From Hirsutella rhossiliensis (lineage: Eukaryota; Ascomycota; Sordariomycetes; Hypocreales; Ophiocordycipitaceae): a stretch of DNA of 64,000 bases. The notes under the pieces are model-generated. The model ran no database searches, had not been told where the DNA came from, and saw only the letters and a program-made list of their open reading frames with translations. Both the position numbers and the translations under genes were made by a program. Below are positions 44,930 through 55,800 of the stretch, one piece after another. The DNA is taken from positions 372,001 to 436,000 of the forward strand of contig NW_025408683.1 of assembly GCF_020360975.1 (NCBI RefSeq), written 5' to 3'. Position 1 is the stretch's first letter. The number at the start of each line of letters is the position of its first letter.

Positions 44930-45405
44930 TGTCGCGAAGCGTGGCTTAATTTCGTAGTTCTTAGAGATATTCCTTAGTATAAGGGACCTAGGAAGCTAAA
45001 AAACAGGTTTTAAGGAAGGAGCTAAAACGAGGTATAGAGAGGAGGGTAGGGGTAAGAAGGGAAGCAGAAGTAGCGATAGCTTCCTATAGAGGTAGCGAGA
45101 GATAAAACGGATATACCGGTAACGGCTAGAAAGGAGGGAAAAAACCAGCAAAAAGCTCGGTAGTTAAGAGGATATTAATAGCTTCTTTAAGTAGGATCTT
45201 CTTTATTAATTAAGATACTAGATAGGTATAAAGAGGGACGTTAGATAGAGGAAAGAAGGAGAATTAAGGCAGTATAATAATTATTCCCCTACTATAATTA
45301 CTGCCCCCGTAAGAATTATACCTCTCTGCCCTACCTATCCGACCCCTTACTTTTAATTTTACCTTTATATATTTTTATATACTTCTCGTATCTCTCTTCG
45401 CGAGA
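44930..45405 (+). repeat. 3' LTR of copia A
   Basis: 476 bp from tgtcgcgaag to cttcgcgaga, preceded by a polypurine tract. It is less RIP-mutated at its start (tg kept) than the 5' LTR. Flanked by the attct duplication. Confidence 0.92.
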
Positions 45406-46421
45406 ATTCTACCTATGTTTTTTAGTCTTATATGCCTCTTTTATTAATAGACGTTATATATCTCTTATAAATTAGCTTTTTCTCCTTTACCCTTAAGGGT
45501 AAGGCTTACTTTTTTAATTCCCTTATTTTCTCTCTTAGGCTATTATATATTAGGGTTATCCCCTAAAGCCCTTTATTAATCGTTTTCTTAATTAATTCTT
45601 TAAGTATAATTAAGGCTTTCTACTAAACGTTATAGCGATCGAAATATAGCTAGAACCTTTTCTTAAGGTTATAAAAGAAGTCCTTTATATCGTAGTATTA
45701 TTTATTATAGCCTATTCGCCTTATAAGGAATATAGCTTTAGTTTTATCTTCTTATTAAGAAGGTCTCCTTTTTAGGTTAATAATAAATTGCTCCTAGTAC
45801 GGCTATTAGGGCTATTTAAGCTCCTTTATACTATCTAAGTTAGTATATTCCTAAATCTTATAAATCTAAGCCTACGATTTAATCTACTTAATCTATAAGG
45901 TTTAATCGAGGCTTTCCTTTAGTCTTACGATAGAATTATCCCCTCGTACTTCCTTTAACGTTATCTTAGGAAAATTAAGGGTTCTAGCTTAATAAGTAAT
46001 ATCCTTCTTTAAGGGATATATAATTCGTATAATTCCTATATTTCTAGTAGTGCCCCTTAGTATAGCTAGGTTCCTTACCTTAATACTACGATTTAAGCGT
46101 TATAATAGTATTAATAGCTTATAAATAGCTTTAAAAGTAATATTAGTAGGTAAAAGATAATCTAGCTATATAGGCCGGGCTTATAACTCTTAAGTAGTAG
46201 CTTAAGAGTATAGTAAAAGAAATAAGGGCATAGAAAGGTAAATTTAGTAATATATATCTTAGTTTATCTATTAGGATAAGGGAGGGGCTTATATAGGTAT
46301 AGTAACTATATATAGCTAGCTAAAAGAGGGCATTAAGATATTCCTATACCTAAGTTAGGCTTATATATTATCCTTAGGCTAGGGGAGGTATATTAGTTAA
46401 GCAAGCTTCCTTATATATAAC

Positions 46422-46707
46422 TATTAAGGAGAGTAGGTATAAGAGGCTATAGTTATACTTAATAGACCTAATAGTTATATATAAAGAAGCCTACTTAACT
46501 AATATAACTCCCTTAGCTTAAGGATATTATATAGGCTTAACTTAGGTATAGGAATATCTTAATACCCTCTTTTAGCTAGCTATATATAGTTACTATACCT
46601 ATATAAGCCCCTCCCTTATCCTAATAGATAAACTAAGATATATATTACTAAATTTACCTTTCTATGCCCTTATTTCTTCTACTATGCTCTTAAGCCGCTA
46701 CTTAAGA
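46422..46707 (+). mobile_element. solo LTR of the second copia family
   Basis: 286 bp, tattaagg...cttaaga, with an exact 5-bp duplication ataac (46,417-46,421 and 46,708-46,712). It is inserted, in opposite orientation, inside the 5' LTR of copy 1 of its own family. That makes an inverted LTR pair from 46,188 to 46,764. Both the inserted and the host LTR are exactly 286 bp. Confidence 0.92.
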
Positions 46708-46764
46708 ATAACTATTAGGTCTACTAAGCATAACTATAGCCTCTTATACCTACTCTCCTTAATA

Positions 46765-46901
46765 GTAATATAATCATTATTCCCTACCGTACTTATTGCC
46801 CTTATAAGAATTAAATAACTTTATCCGACCTATCCGACCCCTTACTTCCCTTTTTACCCTCGTGCATTTTATATATACTTCTCGTATCTCTCTTCGCGAG
46901 A
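46765..46901 (+). repeat. 3' part of an older LTR of the first copia family (copy D)
   Basis: 137 bp matching the last third of the 476-bp LTR (tattgcccttataagaatt ... cttcgcgaga). Its 5' part is missing because the second-family element copy 1 inserted here. This makes it the oldest resolved layer at this edge of the island. Confidence 0.8.
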
Positions 46902-48001
46902 ATAAGGCTCTAATTTATACGTCTAGTATTTATAAATAAAGTTAAATAGTATGGGGAAAGTATTAAGACCACCCCCTATAAGGGTGGTCATTTAATGCTC
47001 TTCGGTCTTGCTAAATCCGACATGGCAAGTAGCCAGTCGTGGTCATGTCATCAGGGCGATTTGAAGGGTTACACCGCGTCTTTAGTAGGCGGCAAGTCAG
47101 CCACCTCGGGCTGGAAAATCGAAGATTCAGATTGCCCCACCAGTCTGGGAGTACAATAAGCGCGCGGTTACCTGAGGTGGTGGGCATGCGTGCCTCCTTA
47201 GCGCGGCCATCTTTATAAGTGAAATGGGAGGGAAAGGGCCACAGGGTGCACGAGACAACGGCAGACAGCGCGGTGCTTCTCCCAGCTGATACCAACGTGT
47301 TGCTTCCGAGGAGATAAGCTGGCTCGCTGTCTGGTGGTTCGCTGTCTGGGTCATTGGACACTGGAAATCGCTTTTGGGCGGTGGAAAGCTTCGCCGCGAC
47401 TCCACTAAAAGTGGAAGTTCAGGAGGACCATCCGTTAAGCGCCGCACCTCTAGGCGCCGTTACCAATAATGCATCAGAGCCACGCGGCCAGCACACTGGC
47501 CTGCTACCTAAGAAGGGCTTGCCGTTGTGGCATTTCCAGCCGCCCAGGCCCACAATCACCTTGGAGCAATTCCCGCAGAGAACAAACACTGGCTGGGCCC
47601 GCGTTTAGTCGGCTTCTTGTTCCGGCGGGCAACGGCACTTTTGAACGAGAATCCATCTAAGAAGTTAGGTATCTAGCACTCGAAGTAAACCATGGTCTCC
47701 TCTGTTGGCGGTACTCATTGCAACTCGAGTCTCAGCGCGTTTCACGACGCGCCAGGACCCGACCCTTGTTCACGCAGACGGTGCCAAATGAGACTAGAAT
47801 TTGCCGCCGTTGCGCAATTAAACCTCCATCAAAGGCTCACCTTACAAGCGGCTGACGTCCAATGGAGCGATCGTACACATATTTAATGAGGACTCCCTGA
47901 CGTGCTATGTTTCTTCATCTTTTCTTCTTCAATTCAATCGCTACCCTTGAGTACCTCGCTTCTCCTTCCCTTTAGCCCTTTTCCCATCGCCTTGGTTCAT
48001 C
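46902..48001. other. left part of the non-RIP island, no gene
   Basis: From about 46,950 CA and TG return to normal frequency. ORFs at 47,011-47,361 (-), 47,354-47,608 (+) and 47,692-47,886 (+) lack family features, and several lack an ATG. The right end is the promoter of the next gene: catatttaatg at 47,877-47,887, then a long pyrimidine-rich leader to the ATG. Confidence 0.5.
46967..46989. repeat. hairpin at the left island edge
   Basis: gaccaccc and gggtggtc form an 8-bp perfect inverted repeat around a 7-nt loop, 65 bp right of the older LTR fragment. It marks the change from RIP to normal composition. Function unknown. Confidence 0.6.
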
Positions 48002-48676
48002 ATGAGCTCCAGTCGTCGTCAACGGTATACCCTTGGCCATGGTGTGTTTAAGGGGAGCATTCTACTCGACAATGGAGAGACTATTTGGGTCGAGTATCTC
48101 GAAAGCGTTGTAAGAAACGCCACATCGACACTAGATTATCTTCAAGACGGATTGGAGTACATCGCCGCTAGAATTTGCGAACAGGAGTCTTATAACTCCA
48201 TTCAGATTAGGTACATAGGGCCTAAGGCGATTGGAACCGATCGATCCGACTAACTCGACCGTAGGTCCATATTTCATAGCACTACGGTCCAGAATGGCAG
48301 GAAGGTCAACGACCGGCTTGGACAACATCTCACTTTTAGGGCAGCTCGCTACGTCAACGACGTTATGACCGAGTCGAAAACGGGCCACGCATATGTTGAT
48401 GGCATCGATCTGCTGCGGGGCACCGAGCGTTGGTATGAGAAAGTTGAACTATCTCGGGTAAGGTGGGACGATCAGAGAGGGTCGTCGCAAGGAAGTCGTG
48501 ACACTCAAAGCTCGGGCAGCAAGACCGGCGGTGCCGCAAGCGGCGGTACTGGCCAAGGCGGCAGCTCTTCCACCGTTGAAACTGCTGATGGATGGTACCC
48601 CGACCCATGGATGAGGGAATCTGGAAAGGCGCAAAGATATTGTGCAAACGGCCAGTGGACTGGGTATACGCGTTGA
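48002..48676 (+). CDS. 206-aa protein with C-terminal DUF2510-like WYPDP module
   Basis: Exon 1 (48002-48210) and exon 2 (48265-48676) join in frame. The 54-nt intron has GTACAT, a strong GACTAAC branch site and GTAG, which rejoins two frames otherwise separated by a stop. The N-terminal 130 residues are a compact unknown domain (GVFKGSILLDNGETIWVEYL; HLTFRAARYVNDV). A Gly/Ser-rich linker (about 140-173) leads to GWYPDPWMRESGKAQRYCANGQWTGYTR at the very C-terminus. This matches the GWYPDP...RYWDG-QWT pattern of DUF2510, a short module common in actinobacterial proteins. No signal peptide or membrane segment. Its function is unknown. It lies 0.9 kb upstream of the kinase, same strand, on an island of normal DNA between RIP-destroyed elements. 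Confidence 0.78.
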
Positions 48677-49593
48677 TGCCTGGGCGAGACAAAGGTTCTG
48701 GAGCACCCGTGCGTAAGAGTGGGATACTGGCAGCAGGACGAGACTTATAAACTATACCAATGATTCATGAATACCTCCATCGGGGGTGCCCCTAATTTAT
48801 CTTGCTGGTGGTCAAGTGGTATTTGCTCTGTCTGACAAATACCAAGTTACTAGGGGGAAACAATGATGCAGAGCGTTATTGGAAGAAGGGTTGTAGATGC
48901 TGTTCTGCATGCGCGTGTTTCACCAAGTAAAGCACCCTTCGCTCCTCTTCTCTGTCTGTCCTCTATTCCGCGCTCTCACGTCTCAACTAGTTGTAATGGC
49001 AAATAGCTGAGCGAGTGCAACGAGTTATCCTAGAATGGGGAAAGAAAAATTGTATAAAAGCCCAGTGCCTTCAAAAGGCCGACTGGGTGCCGAGGCCTGC
49101 ACAGGCCTAGCCCGTTACAATAGGTAAGCAGGTGGCCTCCAGCGCTCATTGACGACCTCTCCGGCCAATCTTGGACCGCCCACCCCAAACAGCAGCCAGG
49201 TCAATCACGTCTTAGCGAAGAACTACATCTCCCTATGCATCGGAAGACTCATAGCACACGCGATACTACGATGTGCCGGCTCAGGGCTACCTCCTTGCTC
49301 TCGGGTCCATCCCCTCCGCCGAGAAGCCGTGCCACACTTTCGGGCCATCACGGCCGCCATCGCCCACATCTACACCGACTGCACTCACTGTAGGCAAAGT
49401 ACGGCAAACAAGCTCTAACCCGTACAACGGGTTTAACACTTGCATTTGCTGAGCAAGTTACGTGGGCAGACAGGCTATCAATAGTATCCACTTTTTGCGG
49501 TTACGTCATAAGTTTAGTTCCCCGCACCAAACCCAGCGAGAAACTCCCCATTTCTGACTTCTTTCCTCTCCAGCATCAATCACTCCTATCAAC
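48677..49593. other. intergenic, promoter of the kinase gene
   Basis: No convincing gene. A GC-rich inverted repeat lies near 49,050-49,080 (cccagt ... actggg around ccttcaaaagg). The last 60 bp before 49,594 are pyrimidine-rich, as usual for fungal leaders. The frame at 49,149-49,418 lacks an ATG start. Confidence 0.5.
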
Positions 49594-50915
49594 ATGTCCC
49601 TGTCCCCAGAGCCATTGCCACCCTTTCGGTATCGCCAGCCGCAAATGGCATGCGTCGAGGACGTTGAGAAGTATGTTCCTGGCGGCTACCACCCGGTCGA
49701 TATTGGAGACGTGATCCATACAGGCGAGCAATCCTACCAAATTATCCACAAGCTCGGCCACGGCGGCTCCTCGACGGTCTGGTTGGTTCGAGATTGCGCG
49801 CATGCATCATCACACTTCGCGTTGAAAATTCTTTGTGCCGACGCCGTCGAGAGTTGCGAGTTAAATATCCTTCAACACCTCCGAAAGGTCGCCGGCCCTG
49901 GACATCCGAACGTGCTGGCCTACTACAGCTCGTTTCAAATTTCCGGCCCAAACGGCGAACATCAGTGCTTCATATTACCCGTTCTCGGGCCAAGTCTTCA
50001 AAACACCAAGGTTGATGCAGCCTTATCCTATTCTATTCGACACCAGGTGTGCCAACAGGTGGCCAGTGCTGTGTCGTTTCTTCATCATTACGGTGTCTGT
50101 CACGGCGGTAAGCTTTGCCTTTCGTCCCGACCACTGGCCCTAACTAATTCATCACAGACCTTACTGCATCCAACGTTGCATTCGAGCTGCCAGACATTCA
50201 ATCCATGTCCTCAGCCCAGATTCGTCAACTTTTAGGTCCTATTCAGGCTGAGATTCTTAGGCTTTGCAATGGGTCGTCCTCGCCCCATGCCCCAAAGCAG
50301 GTCATCCAGACTCCCGACCTCTCAGGTCTAGACTATTCAATACTCACACGGATTCGGATTATCGACTTCGGGCAAGCCTTCTTCGAAGATCGCCCGCCAT
50401 CATCTTTAGGAGTTCCTATTGATTTCTTTCCTCCAGAACTTTGCTTCGGGCATTTACCCTCAACGAAAAGTGACATCTGGCAACTCGCATGCATTCTCTA
50501 CCAGATTATTAGCGGAGAGTTCCTATTCCCTACAGGCTTTCGGATCTTCGAGATTCTTGTCAGTACTATCGTGAGCTATCTCGGTCCAATACCCCAACAC
50601 TGGAAGGGGAGATTCAATTTCAATGAATACGGCTATTACGAGCCGGGACGAGGACTAAACACGACAGAATTGGAGTGCTGGTTTGAGGATAAACGTTCTC
50701 AGAAGACGATTGAAAGCCGGCTTGCACAGAAGGCAGCGTACCTCTCTACTCGTCAGCGGAAGGAGTACGTCCGCTTACTCCTCGACATGGTTGCCTATGA
50801 GCCAGAGGTCCGCGTTTCGGCGGTGAATGTAACACGGCGGCTGAGGTCAATCACCCTTTTCGATGGAAACTCGGGTGCATTGGAATGGGAGGAAACCTCC
50901 GATTATAAAGAATAG
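49594..50915 (+). CDS. SRPK-like serine/threonine protein kinase
   Basis: Exon 1 (49594-50107) and exon 2 (50158-50915) join to 423 aa; the 50-nt intron has GTAAGC, CTAAC and CACAG. Kinase motifs: glycine loop LGHGGSSTV (54-62), Lys78 in FALKIL, catalytic loop HGDLTASNV (170-178, HRD replaced by HGD but Asp172 kept), IDFGQAF with DFG at 241-243, FFPPEL (261-266) for APE, and KSDIWQLACILYQ for subdomain IX. HGDLT-SN and the insert before DFG are typical of the expanded fungal SRPK-like group, relatives of SR-protein kinases. All residues needed for catalysis seem present, so it may be active; substrates are unknown. The stop is only 6 bp from a retrotransposon LTR, so the native 3' UTR is lost. 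Confidence 0.9.
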
Positions 50916-50921
50916 TATCCC

Positions 50922-51207
50922 TATTAAGGAGAGTAGGCATAAGAGGCCATAGTCATGCCTAGTGGACCTAATAGTCATGTGTAAGGAAGCCTACCTAACT
51001 AATATAACTCCCCTAGCCTAAGGATATTATATAGGCCTAACTTAGGTATAGGAATATCTTAATGCCCTCTTCTAGCTAGCTATATATAGTTACTATACTT
51101 ATATAAGCCCCTCCCTTATCCTAATAGATAGACTAAGATATATATTACTAAATTTACCTTTCTATACCCTTATTTCTTTTACTATAGTCTTAAGCCCCTA
51201 CTTAAGA
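50922..51207 (+). repeat. 5' LTR of second copia family, copy 2
   Basis: 286 bp, tattaagg...cttaaga. The first ~140 bp keep several CA and TG pairs (ggcataag, gtcatgcc, tagtgg, gtcatgtg) that are TA in the other copies. It begins 6 bp after the kinase stop codon. Confidence 0.92.
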
Positions 51208-52269
51208 GTTATAAGCCCGGTTTATATAGCTAGATTATCTTTTACCTACTAATATTACCTTTAAAGCTATTTATAAGCTATTAACGCTATTATAATGCTT
51301 AAATCGTAATATTAAGGTATAGAACCTAGCTATACTAAGGGGCACTATTAGAAATATATAGATTATATATCCCTTAAAGAATAATATTACTTATTAAGCT
51401 AGAATCCTTATTTTTCCTAAGATATCTTTAAAGGAAATAAGAGGGGATAATTATATTATAAGACTAAAAGAAAGCTTTAATTAGACCTTATAGATTAAGG
51501 GGATTAAATCGTAGGCCTAGACTTATAAGATTTAGGAATATACTAACCTAGACGGTATAAAGGAGCTTAAATAGCCTTAATAGCTAGACTAAGAGTAATT
51601 TATTATTAATATTAAAAGGAGACCTTCTTAATAAAAAGATAAAACTAAGGCTACGTTCTTTATAAGGTAAATAGGCTATAACGAACGATACTAAGATATA
51701 AAGGACTCCTTTTATAACTTTAAGAAAAGGTTCTAGCTATATTTCGATCGCTATAAAGTCTAGTAGAAAGCCCTAATCGCACTTAAAGAATTAATTAAGA
51801 AAACGATTAATAAAGGGCTTTAAGGGGCAATCTTAATATATAATAGCCTAAGAGAGAAAATTAAGGAATTAAAGAAGTAAGCCCTACTCTTAGGGGTAGA
51901 GGAGAAAAAGCTAATTTATAAGAGATATATAACCTCTATTAATAAAAGAGGTATATAAGACTAGAAAGCTTAGGTAGAATAGCTCGACTAAATTATTATA
52001 GATTTATAAGACCTTAAGGTCGATATACTTAATAATATAAGAATTAGATAGGATTTTCTTATAGCGGTAGATAAGTAAGGCTTATATTAGTCTATAACGA
52101 TAAGGGCTCTCGACCTTTATAATAAAAGATATAATAAAGATTAACTTCCCCTAAGGAACTAAATTGCTAACTTTAAATAAGAATATACTTATAAGAAGAA
52201 GTTATAACCACCTATAAAAAGGGTAAGCGCTAATTAAATCTCTAGGAAAGGAGATACCTAGGCTAAATA

Positions 52270-52756
52270 TATCGCGAAGCGTGGCCTGATTTCGTAGTTC
52301 TCGGAGATATCCCTTAGTAAGAGGGACTAAGGAAGCTAAAAACACCCGGTATAGAAGAAGGAAGAAGGAGCTAAAAAGAGGTATAGAAAGGAGGGTAGGG
52401 GCATAAGGGGGAGCAGAAGTAGCGATAGCTTCCTATAGAGGTAGCGAAAGATAAGACGGATATACTAGCAACGGCTAGAAAAGAAGGAAAAAAAACCGGT
52501 AAAAAGCTTAGTAGTCGAAAGGACATTAGTAGCTTCTTTAAGTAGGATCTTCTTTATTAATTAAGATGCTAGATAGGTATAAAGAGGCGCGTTAGATAGA
52601 GGAAAGAAGGATAATTAAGGTAATATAATAATTACTCCCCTACCTTTATTACTACCCCTATAAGATTTAAATCTCTCTGCCCTACCTATCCGACCCCTTA
52701 CTTTTAATTTTACCTTTATATATTTTTATATACTTCTCGTATCTCTCTTTACGAGA
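52270..52756 (+). repeat. 5' LTR of copia B
   Basis: 487 bp, tatcgcgaag...ttacgaga. About 11 bp longer than the LTRs of A, owing to a small length difference in the region after gctaaaaacac. Confidence 0.88.
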
Positions 52757-52899
52757 GTTATAAGCCTAGGAGGAATAAAATTCCTATACCTTCCGGCTAC
52801 TATAAAAGGCACCTTTCTTATATTACTTATAGCTTCCCTTTACCCCTCTTACTAGAAAAGCTGATTTTTAACTAACATTTCTACCCTTCCCCTATAATA

Positions 52900-55800
52900 A
52901 TATCGAAAACCGACTCTACCGTCCCTACGGTCTATAGGACGATTCTTATAGAACCCTAAGATTAGGATAAGTAGGTAAAGGAGCTACGGGCTTATATAGA
53001 TAGAACTATCTATAATTTAGTCTTCTTTAATATATAGGACCCTCTCGAGCCCCCTCTTTATCCTAGGGCAACGGACTTTATAGAGGGAGCTTCTTACTTC
53101 TCCGAACTAACCTCTATATAATAGAGAGCTTTTTCTACTACCTTAGGTAACTATAAGAGTTACCGTAAGGAATACTTTTATAAGACAAAGCTACTAACTA
53201 CTATATACACGGTAATAACGGAATCCGTTAGTGCTATAAAGCTAATTACTCTTTAAAAGGAAGAGACTCCTAGGTAGTAGCTTTTAAAGCTCGAGACCTC
53301 GATAGCTCCCTCGAGGGGCTATATAACTAACCGTATTAGGAAGACCTATACGGCCTACCTAGGAGCCTTTTCTACTAGGAACCTACTAGCTTCTTCGTAG
53401 CTAGCTAAGTAGGAAGAAATCCTCGAGGAAGCTAACTAATACTTCCTTATAGAAGCTCTATCCGGCTAGTAGCTATAGGATATATCTCTGCTAATAAAGC
53501 CTATTAGTAACGGTTACTTAACTATCTTTCGAGAGGCTAGCTAGGAACTAGATAAAGAAGCTACTCGAGTATAATAATAAGCAGTCTTATTCCTTCGTAG
53601 CTAGCACTCGACCTAGACGGCTCGATATACTGCCCCTATAGCTACTATAGCCCCAATTACTGCGGCCCCCGCTACTGCTACTATAGCTATTGCTCCTTTG
53701 GCTCCTCCTCCCTCGAGAGCCTTAACGCCGTCGTTAACTATAGCTGCGGCCCTAGGCCCGTTCCCGGCTCTATATCTTACTCCGGGCCCGGCCCCGGTCC
53801 CGTTAGTTAGACCGGCCCGACTAGTCCCCTAATAGACCTTTTAGTCTATTAGTCGAAAAATTAAGGAACTAGTCGAAATCGAACCTCTTCGTTAAAATTA
53901 GCAATAAGGGGTAAAAAGGAGGGGTTTTTAAGCAGACCTTCCGGATTAAGACGAGGATTCCTTAAAGAAATAACGTATAAGGAGGAATCGACCTACCTAC
54001 TAAGCATATAAAAAGCCTTATCGGCTAGAAGACTGCTAGTAGGTCTTCGAGGAAAACCGACTTAAAGGAGTTAACCCTTTAAAGAGACTACGAGAAATAG
54101 TATAATAGTCTATTAAGGAGGGCCCCTCGTTATAGAAGAAGATAGACGAGATTCGGGTTACTAAGAAATAGTAACTAATAACGCCGCTGCCTTTATTCGA
54201 GCTATAAATTCGAGGGAAAATCGTTAGTATAGTAAATCCGGCCTTCGTCTTCCTTACGGATTAATAAGGCTAAGACTAACCGTTAAAGCGCTCCGATTAT
54301 CCCCTACGAAAATCAGCTATCCTTAACTCTAGTACTTCCCTCGATATTTATAATATACTCTTATAATTCCGGTCTTTTAAGAAGGCATAGAGGGAATACC
54401 TTATTGCCGGAGAATTAACCGTATAGATAGAGGGATACGGAAGGGTGAATTTCACGATAAAATTACCTAACGGATCTATATAAATTCTTCGACGAAAAAG
54501 GGTAGCTTTTTACCCTTGATTTTTAACGAGCTTAATTTCCTTCCGCCTTCTTTAAGAGGAAGGAATCTTCTAGGATATAACGTCTAAGCCTATAAGGCTA
54601 GTTAAGAAGAATTAGACTATTAGGCTTATCGAGGAAAAATTCGGTTAATTTATTCTCGAATTCCGACCTATCCTTAGGAAGGAATCTCTTAAGAAGTTAG
54701 CTTTCCCTACTAGGAGGAATAGGTCTACTATAAAAGACCCTCTTCCGGCAGCTTAAGGAGACGGTCTTCTTTAGTACGTATAACTTAGTTACCTAGGCCC
54801 CCTAGCTTTATATAAACTAGGTTAATAATAAGGCGTACGAATAAGGGGCTTAAAGACCGTCGAATGCGAATACTACGGCTAAGGAAAGACTAAGAGACGA
54901 ATTTCTAGACGGACCCTAATACGGCCGGACTAGCCGTATAAGGAAATTTAGGTCGATTAGACCGACGTCTCTAAGGACTAAGAAAGCTTCGTTAGGGTAA
55001 TGTTTTTTATAGACGCCTTTTTAGGGATAGTTTTCCCCTATTTCTTACGGACCTACCTAAGTAAGTATAACTAGTCTGCCCTCTAAGACTTTATTAACTA
55101 GATAAAATCCTACTTTAGTTACGAGGTAAAGAAGATACGGTCTAACGGAGAGCTATTTATAAAGGATATCTTAAATTAGCTTCAAAAAAGGGGCATTTTA
55201 CCCCTCCTATTAGCACCGAATACCTAGGCCTAGAACGGAGAGGCAGAAAGATTAAGGGGTGCTATAATAGAAAGGGCCCGTATAATAAGACATACTATAA
55301 AGCTTCTATATAACCTTTAGAGGGAAGTCGTTAAGACCGCCTATTACCTTTAAAACCGGACCCCTAGAGGGACTACCTAAGGAATAAACTAGAAATCCCC
55401 CCTTAAGCTCTTTATAAAGAAGAGGGCCTTACTAGCCTACCTTCGTGCCTACGGCTATAAGGCATACGCAATAACTATTAATATATAGCTAAAAAGGAAG
55501 AAGAAAAGAAAGCTTAATCCTAGAGCCTTTATTAGTTACCTCGTTAGGTATAATTCTACGAATATCTTCCGGATCTAGATTCCTCTTTTATAGAAGGTTA
55601 TTTCGACTAGGGATATAATTTTCGACGAATCTAGCTTTTTCGACGGAAAGAGGGATTAATAGCCCCTCTTACTCTCTTAACGTTAGCTAATTTAGAAGAT
55701 CTAAATCCCCCCTTCCTAATAGTCTTAAGAAGAGGCCCTAGATAAGGAAACGGAAGAAGAAACTAACGTCGAAGTAGTTATAGGTAACGCCGACTTCGAA

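Larger units (their letters stand above)
39082..45405 (+). mobile_element. copia-type LTR retrotransposon, copy A (complete, RIP-inactivated)
   Basis: Complete element of 6,324 bp with two 476-bp LTRs and a 5-bp target duplication attct (39,077-39,081 and 45,406-45,410). The uninterrupted target survives in the sister element near 51,975-51,985 (reverse complement), which fixes both ends. LTR ends read TA/TG...GA. A primer-binding site follows the 5' LTR, and a polypurine tract (aaggggg) precedes the 3' LTR. Internal order is gag, protease/integrase, RT with FYVDDI (43,571-43,588) and RNase H, the Ty1/copia order. Confidence 0.92.
38296..46764 (-). mobile_element. second copia family, copy 1 (reverse), interrupted by copia A and by a solo LTR
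   Basis: Reverse-oriented. Its 5' LTR is 46,188-46,764, interrupted by a solo LTR; removing that insertion leaves exactly 286 bp. Internal parts are 45,406-46,187 (gag side) and 38,296-39,081 (protease side, with a D-S-G-A-type active-site segment near 38,430-38,460 read on the minus strand). Copia A sits between them. The sequence is collinear with copy 2 (51,208-52,269 and 58,612-59,140). The 3' half was not found. The right end is inserted in an LTR of the first copia family (46,765-46,901). Confidence 0.75.

Noticed and set aside
47011..47361. 116-codon minus-strand frame at the island edge
   Set aside because: Opens at GTG, not ATG; the first ATG leaves a short product with no motif.
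49149..49418. 89-codon frame upstream of the kinase
   Set aside because: Starts at TTG; no ATG in a useful position and no motif.
28565..50921. Starship giant element carrying the island genes
   Set aside because: No DUF3435 captain recombinase or Starship boundary visible; the flanks are explained by LTR elements.
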